64,000 nucleotides of DNA. It comes from Pseudomonas alkylphenolica (GTDB taxonomy: Bacteria; Pseudomonadota; Gammaproteobacteria; Pseudomonadales; Pseudomonadaceae). The notes below the pieces were generated by a model. That model was not told the origin of the DNA and did no database searches. It was given only the letters and a program-made list of their open reading frames with translations. Position 1 is the stretch's first letter; the number at the start of each line of letters is the position of its first letter. Of this stretch, positions 29,609-38,600 are shown one piece after another. The translations under genes were made by a program, and so were the position numbers. The DNA is taken from assembly GCF_000746525.1 (NCBI RefSeq), contig NZ_CP009048.1, positions 1,667,501 through 1,731,500 on the forward strand, read 5' to 3'.

Positions 29609-30655
29609 ATGACCGAGCCGTACATGGCAGGTCCCGGTTGCGCAGCGCGCGCACGACCAGGGGTATTGGCCGCCAGCGCAGTGCTGGTGTTGGCAATGGG
29701 GCTGTGGGCCAGCACGGTCGAGGCGGCAACGTCTGAAGCGCCGGTTTACTCCACCGAATCGGCCAGAGCCGAAAAAAGCCTGTTGCTCGACGTGACCCGT
29801 GCAGGTGCACGACTGGTCGCTGTTGGCGATCGCGGTCATATCCTCTTCTCCGATGACCAGGGCAAGTCCTGGACCCAATCCAAGGTGCCGACCCGGCAAC
29901 TGCTCACGGCAGTATATTTTGTCGATGACAAGCACGGCTGGGCGGTCGGTCATGACGCACAGATTCTCGTCAGCACTGATGGCGGTGTGACCTGGACCAA
30001 GCAATTCGAAGACCTGCAACGCGAAGCGCCGCTGCTGGATGTCTGGTTCAAGGACGCCGAGCACGGCTTTGCCGTGGGCGCCTACGGTGCATTGCTGGAA
30101 ACCACCGACGGTGGCAAGCAGTGGAGCGACGTTGCCGAGCGCCTGGACAACGAAGACCAGTTCCACCTCAATGGCATCGCGCAGGTGAAGGACGCCGGCC
30201 TGTTCATCGTCGGCGAGCAGGGCAGCATGTTCCGCTCCAGCGACGACGGCCAGACCTGGCAGAAGCTCGAAGGCCCTTACCAGGGTTCGCTGTTCGGCGT
30301 GATCGGCACTGCCCAGCCACGCACACTGCTGGCTTATGGATTGCGCGGCAACCTCTACCGCTCCACGGATTTCGGTGACAGCTGGCAGCAGATCGAACTG
30401 AAAGCTGCCCGCGGCACCCTCGAATTTGGCCTGGCAAGCGCTACGCTTCTCGATGATGGCAGCCTGGTGTTGGTCGGCAATGGTGGCAGCGTCCTGCGCA
30501 GCAGTGACGACGGTCAGACGTTCAGCGTTTACAACCGCGCGGATCGCATCGCCCTGGCGGGCGTCAGCGGTAGAAACGGTGAAGGCCTGGTGCTGGTTGG
30601 CCAGGGTGGCGTGCACCTGGCCTCGGCCCAGGGTGCCGAAGGAGTGCAGCCATGA
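29609..30655 (+). CDS. YCF48-like beta-propeller protein coupled to an RND transporter
   Basis: 348 residues. The N-terminal hydrophobic stretch (VLAASAVLVLAMGLWASTVEA) is a signal peptide or anchor. The body carries at least five Asp-box repeats (SDDQGKSW, STDGGVTW, TTDGGKQW, SSDDGQTW, STDFGDSW, SSDDGQTF), typical of YCF48/BNR beta-propellers. It is therefore probably a periplasmic propeller. Its stop overlaps the start of the RND gene by four bases. In many pseudomonads this pair follows DUF1329 and DUF1302 genes; neither is present here. Role unknown, possibly an accessory or assembly factor for the transporter. Confidence 0.85.
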   Translation: MTEPYMAGPGCAARARPGVLAASAVLVLAMGLWASTVEAATSEAPVYSTESARAEKSLLLDVTRAGARLVAVGDRGHILFSDDQGKSWTQSKVPTRQLLTAVYFVDDKHGWAVGHDAQILVSTDGGVTWTKQFEDLQREAPLLDVWFKDAEHGFAVGAYGALLETTDGGKQWSDVAERLDNEDQFHLNGIAQVKDAGLFIVGEQGSMFRSSDDGQTWQKLEGPYQGSLFGVIGTAQPRTLLAYGLRGNLYRSTDFGDSWQQIELKAARGTLEFGLASATLLDDGSLVLVGNGGSVLRSSDDGQTFSVYNRADRIALAGVSGRNGEGLVLVGQGGVHLASAQGAEGVQP

Positions 30656-33057
30656 GCCAGCAGGAGCAGTTCAACATGAATCAGCAGCAACACCATCAGG
30701 ACAAGGCGACGCTGCTTGAACGCCTGATCTTCAACAACCGTCCGGTGGTGATCCTCATCTGCCTGTTGGTCAGTGTGTTCCTGTTCTGGCAGGCCACGCA
30801 GATCCGTCCTTCGACCAGCTTCGAGAAGATGATTCCGCTTGAGCACCCCTTCATCGAGAAGATGCTCGAACACCGCAACGACCTGGCCAACCTCGGCAAT
30901 ACCGTGCGTATCTCGGTGGAGGCCACCGATGGCGATATCTTCAGCAAGGACTACATGGAGACCTTGCGCCAGATTCACGACGAGGTCTTCTACATTCCCG
31001 GTGTCGACCGCTCCGGGCTCAAGTCGCTGTGGAGTCCCAGCGTACGCTGGACCGAGGTAACCGAAGAGGGCTTCGCCGGTGGTGAAGTCATCCCCAATAC
31101 CTACGACGGCTCGGCCGACAGCCTCGATCAACTGCGCAACAACGTGCTCAAGTCCGGACAGGTCGGGCGGCTGGTGGGTAACAACTTCAAGTCGAGCATC
31201 ATTGACGTGCCGCTGCTGGAGTCCTACCCGGATCCACAGGACCAGAGCAAGCTGATCAAGCTCGACTACCAGCAGTTCTCCCATCAACTGGAAGAAAAGA
31301 TCCGCGACAAGTTCCAGGCGCAGAACCCCCATGTGAAAGTGCACATTGTTGGTTTTGCCAAGAAAGTCGGTGACCTGATCGACGGTCTGGTCATGGTGGC
31401 GATGTTCTTCGGCATCGCCCTGGTGATCACCTGGATCCTGCTGTACTGGTTCACCTGGTGTATCCGCAGCACCATCGCCGTGCTGATCACCACCCTGGTG
31501 GCAGTGGTCTGGCAACTGGGACTGATGCACGCGGTAGGCTTCGGGCTCGATCCGTATTCGATGCTGGTGCCGTTCCTGATCTTCGCCATCGGTATCTCCC
31601 ACGGCGTGCAGAAGATCAACGGTATCGCCCTGCAATCGAGCGAGGCCGAGAACGCCCTGACCGCTGCCCGGCGTACCTTCCGCCAGTTGTTCCTGCCGGG
31701 GATGATTGCGATTCTGGCCGACGCCGTGGGCTTCATCACCTTGCTGATCATCGACATCGGTGTGATCCGCGAGCTGGCCATCGGTGCCTCGATCGGCGTG
31801 GCGGTGATCGTGTTCACCAACCTGATCCTGTTGCCGGTAGCGATTTCCTATGTCGGCATCAGCAAGAAGGCCATCGAGCGCAGCAAGAAAGACGCGACCC
31901 GCGAGCATCCGTTCTGGCGCTTGCTGTCGAACTTCGCCAGCGCCAAGGTTGCGCCGGTGTCCATCGTCCTGGCCTTGCTGGCCTTCGGCGGCGGCCTCTG
32001 GTACAGCCAGAACCTGAAGATCGGCGACCTCGACCAGGGCGCGCCGGAACTGCGTCCGGATTCGCGCTACAACAAGGACAACAGCTTCATCATCAATAAC
32101 TACTCGACCAGCTCCGACGTGCTGGTGGTGATGGTCAAGACCCCGACCGAGGGTTGCTCGATCTACTCGACCATGGCGCCGATCGATGAGCTGATGTGGA
32201 AGATGGAGAACACCCCGGGCGTGCAGTCGGCGATTTCCCTGGTCACTGTGTCCAAGCAAATGATCAAGGGCATGAACGAAGGCAACCTGAAATGGGAAAG
32301 CCTGTCGCGTAACCCGGATGTGCTCAACAGCTCGATCTCCCGCGCCGACGGCCTGTACAACGCTGACTGCTCGCTGGCGCCGGTGCTGGTGTTCCTCAAC
32401 GACCACAAGGCCGAGACCCTCGATCGTGCGGTCAAGGCGGTGCAGGAGTTTGCCGATACCCACAACAAGGAAGGCCTGGAGTTCCTCCTGGCGGCGGGTA
32501 ACGCCGGTATCGAAGCGGCCACCAACGAAGTGATCAAGTCGGCCGAGCTGACCATCCTGATCCTGGTGTACATCTGTGTGGCGGTGATGTGCATGATCAC
32601 CTTCCGCTCCTTTGCCGCGACCCTGTGCATTGTCCTGCCGCTGGTGCTGACCTCGGTGCTCGGCAACGCGTTGATGGCGTTCATGGGCATCGGCGTCAAG
32701 GTCGCGACCTTGCCGGTGGTGGCGCTGGGTGTCGGTATCGGTGTCGACTACGGCATCTACATCTACAGCCGCCTGGAAAGTTTCCTGCGTGCCGGGCTGC
32801 CGTTGCAGGAGGCTTACTACCAGACCCTCAAGTCCACCGGTAAAGCGGTGCTGTTCACCGGTCTTTGCCTGGCCATCGGTGTGTGCACCTGGATCTTCTC
32901 GGCGATCAAGTTCCAGGCGGACATGGGCCTGATGCTGACCTTCATGCTGCTGTGGAACATGTTCGGTGCACTGTGGCTGCTGCCAGCACTGGCGCGGTTC
33001 CTGATCAAGCCGGAGAAAATGGCGGGCAAGGCGGGGGGATCGATTTTCGCGCATTGA
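30652..33057 (+). CDS. RND/MMPL family transporter
   Basis: 801 residues with a short hydrophilic Gln-rich N-terminus and about twelve membrane helices in two repeated halves. Each half has a large periplasmic loop and a sterol-sensing-like bundle (LMHAVGFGLDPYSMLVPFLIF and LPVVALGVGIGVDYGIYIYS). This is the MMPL/hydrophobe-exporter type of RND protein, not the AcrB type, and no membrane-fusion or outer-membrane partner is adjacent. Substrate could be a lipid or hydrophobic compound; sequence alone does not say. It is translationally coupled to the YCF48-like gene and is followed by a REP pair. Confidence 0.88.
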   Translation: MSQQEQFNMNQQQHHQDKATLLERLIFNNRPVVILICLLVSVFLFWQATQIRPSTSFEKMIPLEHPFIEKMLEHRNDLANLGNTVRISVEATDGDIFSKDYMETLRQIHDEVFYIPGVDRSGLKSLWSPSVRWTEVTEEGFAGGEVIPNTYDGSADSLDQLRNNVLKSGQVGRLVGNNFKSSIIDVPLLESYPDPQDQSKLIKLDYQQFSHQLEEKIRDKFQAQNPHVKVHIVGFAKKVGDLIDGLVMVAMFFGIALVITWILLYWFTWCIRSTIAVLITTLVAVVWQLGLMHAVGFGLDPYSMLVPFLIFAIGISHGVQKINGIALQSSEAENALTAARRTFRQLFLPGMIAILADAVGFITLLIIDIGVIRELAIGASIGVAVIVFTNLILLPVAISYVGISKKAIERSKKDATREHPFWRLLSNFASAKVAPVSIVLALLAFGGGLWYSQNLKIGDLDQGAPELRPDSRYNKDNSFIINNYSTSSDVLVVMVKTPTEGCSIYSTMAPIDELMWKMENTPGVQSAISLVTVSKQMIKGMNEGNLKWESLSRNPDVLNSSISRADGLYNADCSLAPVLVFLNDHKAETLDRAVKAVQEFADTHNKEGLEFLLAAGNAGIEAATNEVIKSAELTILILVYICVAVMCMITFRSFAATLCIVLPLVLTSVLGNALMAFMGIGVKVATLPVVALGVGIGVDYGIYIYSRLESFLRAGLPLQEAYYQTLKSTGKAVLFTGLCLAIGVCTWIFSAIKFQADMGLMLTFMLLWNMFGALWLLPALARFLIKPEKMAGKAGGSIFAH

Positions 33058-33065
33058 TGAAACCC

Positions 33066-33131
33066 CATCGCGGGGCAAGCCCGCTCCCACAGGTCTGGTG
33101 ATACCTGTGGGAGCGGGCTTGCCCCGCGATG
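33066..33131. repeat. REP inverted pair after the RND gene
   Basis: Two 29-base arms (CATCGCGGGGCAAGCCCGCT...) around an 8-bp loop (CTGGTGAT), nine bases after the RND stop codon. Perfect inverted repeat. Confidence 0.93.
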
Positions 33132-33172
33132 CTTTCAGGTATCATAAGTTTTTTTCTGACGATACTCTCCTG

Positions 33173-33463
33173 ATGACAACCCTTTCCCAAGTCCTGCAGT
33201 CCTGCGACATGCTCCTGATTGACGGCCTGCACGCCTTCGACTTCACCTTCGACGATACCGGTCTGCACATCGAATGCATGGATGGCCGGGCCCTGAAGAA
33301 GTGGTCCTTCACCCCCGAGCAGATCGCTGCCGCCCGCGCAGACGGCGGCGATTGGCTGATCGCTGCCGACAGCACCGAGCATCGACTAGTCTGTATGAGT
33401 GCCTTTCGCGCCCCGGACGAGGATGACGATGAAACGCCAGCTGAAGACCCTGCTGATCGCTAG
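33173..33463 (+). CDS. Small conserved protein, DUF5629-like
   Basis: 96 residues, soluble and acidic at the C-terminus (PDEDDDETPAEDPADR). The core MTTLSQVLQSCDMLLIDGLH...ALKKWSFTPEQIAAA resembles the Pseudomonas DUF5629 family as I recall it. Function unknown. I chose the ATG at 33173; the open frame further upstream runs through the REP. The last ~35 bases overlap the start of the lactonase gene in another frame. Confidence 0.72.
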   Translation: MTTLSQVLQSCDMLLIDGLHAFDFTFDDTGLHIECMDGRALKKWSFTPEQIAAARADGGDWLIAADSTEHRLVCMSAFRAPDEDDDETPAEDPADR

Positions 33464-34568
33464 TGCCATGAGTGTGTTCGCCACCGCCCACGGTGCGCAG
33501 TTGCTGGTGGGCAGTTACACCGATGGTGCCAGTGAAGGGCTCTACCGTTACGCGTTCAACAGTGACAGCGGTCAGATCGATGCCAAGCCATTGCAGGTGC
33601 TCAAGAGTGAAAACCCTTCCTGGCTGACCCTGTCGATCGACAATCGCCTGCTGTTCGCGGTCAACGAGAACGGGGCAGGCAAAGGTCAGGCCAGCAGTTT
33701 TTCCGTCAGTGCCAAAGACGGCAGCCTCAAAGCCCTCAACCAGGTCAGTAGTGCCGGCGACGAGCCGACCCATGCCAGCCTCAGCCATGACCAGCGCTAC
33801 CTGTTCGTGGCCAACTACGGTGTGCAGCCGACCCCTGGCGGCAGCCTCAGCGTGTTGCCGGTGGCCAAGGACGGCAAGCTGTCTGGCTCGGTGCAGCAGG
33901 ACCAGCACAAGGCCAGCGGCGCCAACCCGCAGCGCCAGGCCGGCCCGCATGTGCATTCGGTGGTGTCCTCGCCTGATGGGCATTTCGTGTTTGCCAGCGA
34001 CCTGGGCGCCGACAAGGTGTTCATCTACCGCTATGACGGTGCCAGCCCGAAGAAACCGCTGAGCCCGGCCGACCCGCCAGCGATCGATCTGCCGCCGGGC
34101 AGCGGGCCGCGCCATCTGCTGTTCAGCAGCGATGGCAAGCAGGCCTACCTGACCCTGGAGATGAGCGCGCAAGTGGTGGTCTTCGCCCATCAGGACGGCA
34201 AGCTGGAGGAGCTTCAGCGCCTGCCGCTGACCGAGCAGAACGATGCCTCGGCCAAGGCCGCAGGCGCCTTGCACCTGTCGGCTGACGGGCGTTTTCTGTA
34301 TGTCAGCAACCGTGGCACGGCCAACGAGTTGCTGGTGTTTGCCGTGGATGAAGACAGCGGCAAGTTGATGCAGGTGCAGCGCCGCAGTGTCGAGGGTGAT
34401 CACCCGCGGGAATTCACCATCGATCCGTCTGGCAAGTTCCTGCTGGTGGCCAACCAGAAAAGCAACGAGATCGTGGTGATCCGCCGCGATCCACGCAGCG
34501 GCATGCTTGGTGAAACGCTGCAGAAGCTGTCTCAGGATGCGCCGTCGGACCTCAAGTTTATCGACTGA
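33429..34568 (+). CDS. Periplasmic lactonase family beta-propeller protein
   Basis: 379 residues from the ATG at 33429 (an ATG at 33423 is equally possible). A signal peptide (MKRQLKTLLIASAMSVFATA, cleaved before AQ) points to the periplasm. The body is a seven-bladed propeller of the YbhE/6-phosphogluconolactonase-like family: LLVGSYTDGASEGLYRY, VNENGAGKGQ, GPHVHSVVSSPDG, GSGPRHLLFSSDGK and VSNRGTANELLVF. The export signal argues against a cytosolic 6-phosphogluconolactonase role. It probably opens a sugar lactone or related ester outside the cytoplasm. The start lies inside the preceding DUF5629 gene. Confidence 0.85.
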   Translation: MKRQLKTLLIASAMSVFATAHGAQLLVGSYTDGASEGLYRYAFNSDSGQIDAKPLQVLKSENPSWLTLSIDNRLLFAVNENGAGKGQASSFSVSAKDGSLKALNQVSSAGDEPTHASLSHDQRYLFVANYGVQPTPGGSLSVLPVAKDGKLSGSVQQDQHKASGANPQRQAGPHVHSVVSSPDGHFVFASDLGADKVFIYRYDGASPKKPLSPADPPAIDLPPGSGPRHLLFSSDGKQAYLTLEMSAQVVVFAHQDGKLEELQRLPLTEQNDASAKAAGALHLSADGRFLYVSNRGTANELLVFAVDEDSGKLMQVQRRSVEGDHPREFTIDPSGKFLLVANQKSNEIVVIRRDPRSGMLGETLQKLSQDAPSDLKFID

Positions 34569-34689
34569 CTATCAACCGCCTTGATAATGGCTACTGCTGC
34601 AATGAATTTCTGTGCGCCGCGCCAGCGGCGTAAGTTTGGACCACGGCCTGCAACGGCCACTTCAAACCACAGACTTCGAGGTCAGCGCC

Positions 34690-34869
34690 ATGAACTTCAA
34701 TCTTTTCCCGGTCATCGCCGCTTCTGCCATTTCTGCTTCGGTTGCCCTGCCTGCTCATGCTCAGGTTGAAATCAGCGAGCGTAAATCCTCCACCCTCAGC
34801 TACACCCAGAAATACCTGCAACAAAGCGCCAACTTCTATGCCGCGCTGGACCACAAGTCGCAGCACTGA
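34690..34869 (+). CDS. Small secreted protein, hypothetical
   Basis: 59 residues. A clear signal peptide (MNFNLFPVIAASAISASVAL, cleavage after AHA) leaves a mature peptide of about 35 residues, QVEISERKSSTLSYTQKYLQ followed by QSANFYAALDHKSQH. There is no cysteine or second hydrophobic segment. A CGAGG sequence 8-12 bp upstream is a modest ribosome site. The 121-bp gap before it contains a short hairpin (GCCGC / GCGGC) and no other ORF. I do not recognise the family. Confidence 0.6.
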   Translation: MNFNLFPVIAASAISASVALPAHAQVEISERKSSTLSYTQKYLQQSANFYAALDHKSQH

Positions 34870-34956
34870 AGCGTGTAAATATTCTGGTAATAGCACATCG
34901 CCATGTGATTGAATTTGACGCTAATTTATTGACGTTTGTCCTCAGGGGATAAAGAC

Positions 34957-35019
34957 ATGAAATGGCGAATCCTGGCGGTGTTGCTGTTCCTCTATTCTTC
35001 GCCAATCCTGGCATTGTGA
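34957..35019 (+). pseudogene. Signal-peptide-only frame cut off at a REP element
   Basis: A 20-codon frame MKWRILAVLLFLYSSPILAL with AGGGGAT 11 bp upstream. It reads as a complete signal peptide with a cleavage-like end but stops at a TGA whose last bases begin the REP sequence. The upstream region is AT-rich and promoter-like. It may be the remnant of a secreted-protein gene truncated by REP insertion, or a genuine tiny hydrophobic peptide. I favour the remnant. Confidence 0.4.
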
Positions 35020-35053
35020 TCGCGGGGCTGTGGGAGCGGGCTTGCCCCGCGAT
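35018..35053. repeat. Partial REP unit
   Basis: A short left piece (GATCGCGGGG) is joined to a full unit (CTGTGGGAGCGGGCTTGCCC...GAT). The left arm of the usual pair is mostly deleted. It lies directly against the 20-codon frame at 34957-35019 and eight bases from the end of the GST gene. Confidence 0.85.
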
Positions 35054-35060
35054 ACGGGCG

Positions 35061-35654
35061 TCAGCGCGCCATGATCGCCTTGAACAACGCCGACTCCAGC
35101 CAACCCTGCAACCACCCGCGCAGGTGCGGGTAGGGCGCGCTGGCGAACCAGTCCGGTTCGACCCCGGCAAACTGGCGCATCAACGGCAGCAAGGCAGCAT
35201 CGGCCAGGCTCGGGTGGTCGGCGAACAGATACGCCCGTTGCGCCAGCCTTCCATCCAGTTCGGCCAACCAGACTTCAGCTTGCGCCCGGTAGTACTCACG
35301 TGAGTGCTCCGGGTAGCGCTCGGCGTATTTGTACAGGTTGACCTGGACCTTGAAATCCCGGTCATTGCGCGCGATCAGCGCATCGGTCGCTTGCGCCGCC
35401 TCGGGGTCGGCACGCAGCAGCCAGTCCTGCGGATCATGCCGGGCCAGGGCCCAGCGCATGATATCCAGGCTTTCATCCAGCACCTGCTCATCCGCGCTCA
35501 GTACCGGTACCGTGCCTTTGGGCGAAAGCGCGAGCAGCTCGGCCGGCTTGGCCTTGAGGCTGACTTCGCGGATCTCCACCGGACATTCGCTATAGTGCAG
35601 GGCCAGTCGTGCGCGCATGGCCCAGGGGCAGCGGCGGAACGAATAGAGAATCAT
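35061..35654 (-). CDS. Glutathione S-transferase family protein
   Basis: 197 residues. The N-terminal thioredoxin-like domain starts ILYSFRRCPWAMRARLAL with the active-site-like CPW (Cys9), then KGTVPVL with the cis-proline and DESLDIM for glutathione gamma-Glu binding. The helical C-terminal domain includes LFADHPSLADAALLPLMRQF. The CPW motif is like omega-class or glutaredoxin-like GSTs. Its start overlaps the sbcC stop by four bases, so it is the last gene of the sbcDC transcript. The substrate is unknown. Confidence 0.9.
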   Translation of the reverse strand: MILYSFRRCPWAMRARLALHYSECPVEIREVSLKAKPAELLALSPKGTVPVLSADEQVLDESLDIMRWALARHDPQDWLLRADPEAAQATDALIARNDRDFKVQVNLYKYAERYPEHSREYYRAQAEVWLAELDGRLAQRAYLFADHPSLADAALLPLMRQFAGVEPDWFASAPYPHLRGWLQGWLESALFKAIMAR

Positions 35655-38600
35655 CCGCTGACCTCCACCGTACTCAAACCATTGCCCTGACGGCGCACCT
35701 GGATCTGCACCGGGATGCGCTCGTGCATTTCCTGCACATGGGAAATCACCGCGACCTTGCGGCCCTGGGCCTGCAGGCCATCAAGGGCGTCCATGGCCAG
35801 TTGCAGCGACTCCGGATCGAGGCTGCCGAAGCCTTCGTCGATAAACAGCGATTCGATGCGCAAGGTGCTCGAAGCCATCGACGCCAGGCCCAACGCCAGG
35901 GCCAGCGACACCAGGAAGGTCTCGCCACCGGACAATGAGTGCACCGAGCGCAGCTCGTCGCCCATCTCTGTATCCAGCACCAGCAGACCCAGCAGGCTGC
36001 CACCGCGCTTGAGGCGATAGCGCCGGGCCAGCTGGCGCAGCTGGGCATTGGCGTGATGCACCAGCAAGTCGAGGTTGTAGCCCTGGGCGATCTTGCGGAA
36101 GGTGTCACCGGTGGCCGAGCCGATCAGGGCATTGAGCCGCGCCCAGCGTTGCCATTCACCGTAGGCCTGGGCAATTTGCTCGGCCAGGGCCTGGTTGGCC
36201 TGTTGACGGCGCTGGTCGTCAGCCTGTTCGGCACGCAGTTCGGCGCAGGCCTGTTCGCTGGCCGACAGTTGTTCCTGCAAGGTTTGCAGTGCTTGCTCCA
36301 GCGCCTCGGCGGGCACCTCCAGGCTGGCCAGGGCCTGATGTTGCTCCAGGCGCTGTTGGCGTTCCTTGAGCAGAATATGCGCTTGCTCCAGGGCTTTCTC
36401 GCTGTCCTGCAGGCGCTGACGTAACTGACTGACGGCGCTGTCGTCCAGGGCCAGCAATTGTTCCAGGCCGCTGTCATCCAGTTCAGGATGCCCCTGGCGC
36501 CATTGCTCGATCTGGCCGCGTACCTCGGCGTGTTCCTGTTCCAGGGCGCTCAAACGCTCGCCCTTGGCCTTGAGTTCGGCTGCCAGTTCAATCAGGCGTG
36601 CCTGGGTGTCCTGCAATTGCTGGGCTGCTTGCGCCTGTTGCTGGCGAGCCTGCTCTACCGCCTGCTCCAGGTGGTGCTGCCATTGCTCGGCGCCAGGTTG
36701 CCCGGCGAGCAGGCTGGTGAGGCTGGCCTGGCTCTGTTGCTGTTGGCGTTCAAGCTCGGCGAACTGCACCTGCAGCTCCTGCTGCTTTTGTGCCCGCGTC
36801 TGTTGCTGGAGCTGAGCCTTGTCCAGGGTCTGCTGGCGTTCGCTGTGCTCGAGCTGCTCATCTTTTTGCCGTTGCAGCAGGTCCAGGCGCTGTGCCAGTT
36901 GCTGGTCCAGACGCAGGAAGGTTGCAGCCGGCTCACGGCGCAGTTCATCGAGGGTGTCGGCGGGCAGCAACGTGGCGAAGCTCGCCAGCTCCTGCTCCAG
37001 ACGCTCTTGATCGGCGCCTAGGGCTTGCTGTTGTTGCTGCAGATGCTGGCTGGCCTGCTGGCTGGCTTCGCTTGCGGCTTGCAGTTGCTGCTGCAGGCGG
37101 GCGGCGTCTTTTTGCAGGGTCAGCAGGGCGTTCTGGCGCTGTTCGTCGCGGTTGATGTCATCGTTCAGGCGGCGGGCCTGCAGCTCCAGCCAGGCCGTGC
37201 GCTGGCTGACTTCCTGGTCGGACAGCGCCGGGTAGAGCAGGTGTGCCTGCAGGCTCGGCGCCAGGCCTTGCAGTTGCTCGGACAGTTGCTCCTGCTGGTG
37301 CAGGTATTCCTTGATCTGACCGTTGACGCCGCCCAGTTGCGTGCGCAGTTCGTCGAGCTTCTTTTTCAGCTCATCGACTGCCTGCTGGGCGTTGTGTTCT
37401 TCATCCTGGTCATGCCGCCCGAGGCTCTGCAGCAGGGCTTCGGGCTGATGGTAGGGATGTTCCTGGCTGCCACACACCGGGCAGGGCTGGTCATCCTGAA
37501 GTTGTGCGCGCAGCTCTTCGACACTCTGGCTACGGGCCAGGCGCTGGCGTTCGAGCAACTGGCGGGTGACATTGAGCGCTTGTTCGGCGGCGGTCAGCTG
37601 GTTCTTGCCGTTGAGGCCTTCGCTGATCAGCTGTTCTCGCTGCTTGAGGGCGATTTTCTGGCGTTCGCGCAGGGCACTCAGGCGTTGCTCCAGTTCTTGC
37701 TGCTGGCTCCACAGCCGGTTGAGCTCTTCCACTTGGCGCTGCTGCTGGCGATTTTTCTGCAGCAGCTCGCCAAGTAGGCCGATCTGCTCGGCCAGGGCTT
37801 CGGGTTCAGCCTGGGCTTCATGGTAGAGCAGGGCGATGGCGGCGCGCTGTTGCTCGAGGGCGGCGCTTGCCTGCTCGGCACGGGTTTGCAGGCCGGGCAG
37901 TTCGGCGCGCCCCTGATTGAGGCGGTTACCCAGTTGCATCAGCTGTTGCAGGCGATCGCGGTAGGCATTCCAGGCTTCGCTCAGGCCGGTCAGGGATGCA
38001 CTCTGGGCCAGCTGTTGGCTGATCTGATCGAGGCGTTCTGCACTCAGGCGCTGCTGCTCAGCCAGATTGAGCAACTGCTGCTGGCCTTCGCTGCAGGCTT
38101 GCTCGGCCTGCTGTTTAAGCGCCAGGCAGTTGCCCAGCTCTTGTGACAGGCGGGCGACGCTGTTCTGCTCGGCAAAGGCCTGGCGCAGCAAAGGCGCGCT
38201 GTCGCTTTGTTCGGCCAGGGCCTGGTTCAATGCCTGCTGGGCGTTGTGCTGTAGGTCGTGCAGCTGTTGCTGGCGCGTGTGCAGTTCGTCGTGTTGTTGG
38301 CGCAAGGCGCTGATGCTGGCGGCCAAGGGTGAAAGCTGGCTGCTCAGTGCCTGCTGACGGGCAAATTGATGACGTTGCGGGGCCAGTTGCTCAAGGCGTA
38401 CCAGGTTCAGGCGTTCGCCTTGCAGGCTGTCGCTGTGCTGCTGGGCGCTGAGCAGTTGCTCGTTGCTGCTGTGTACCTGATTTTGCAGCTGCTGCAGCTC
38501 GGTCAGCCAGGTGCGTTGCAGTTCGAGCTGACGCAGTTGCGCCTGCTCGCCCTTGAGGCGCTCCAGCGCCTGAGCATAACGTTGGTCGAGGTCGGTGCGG

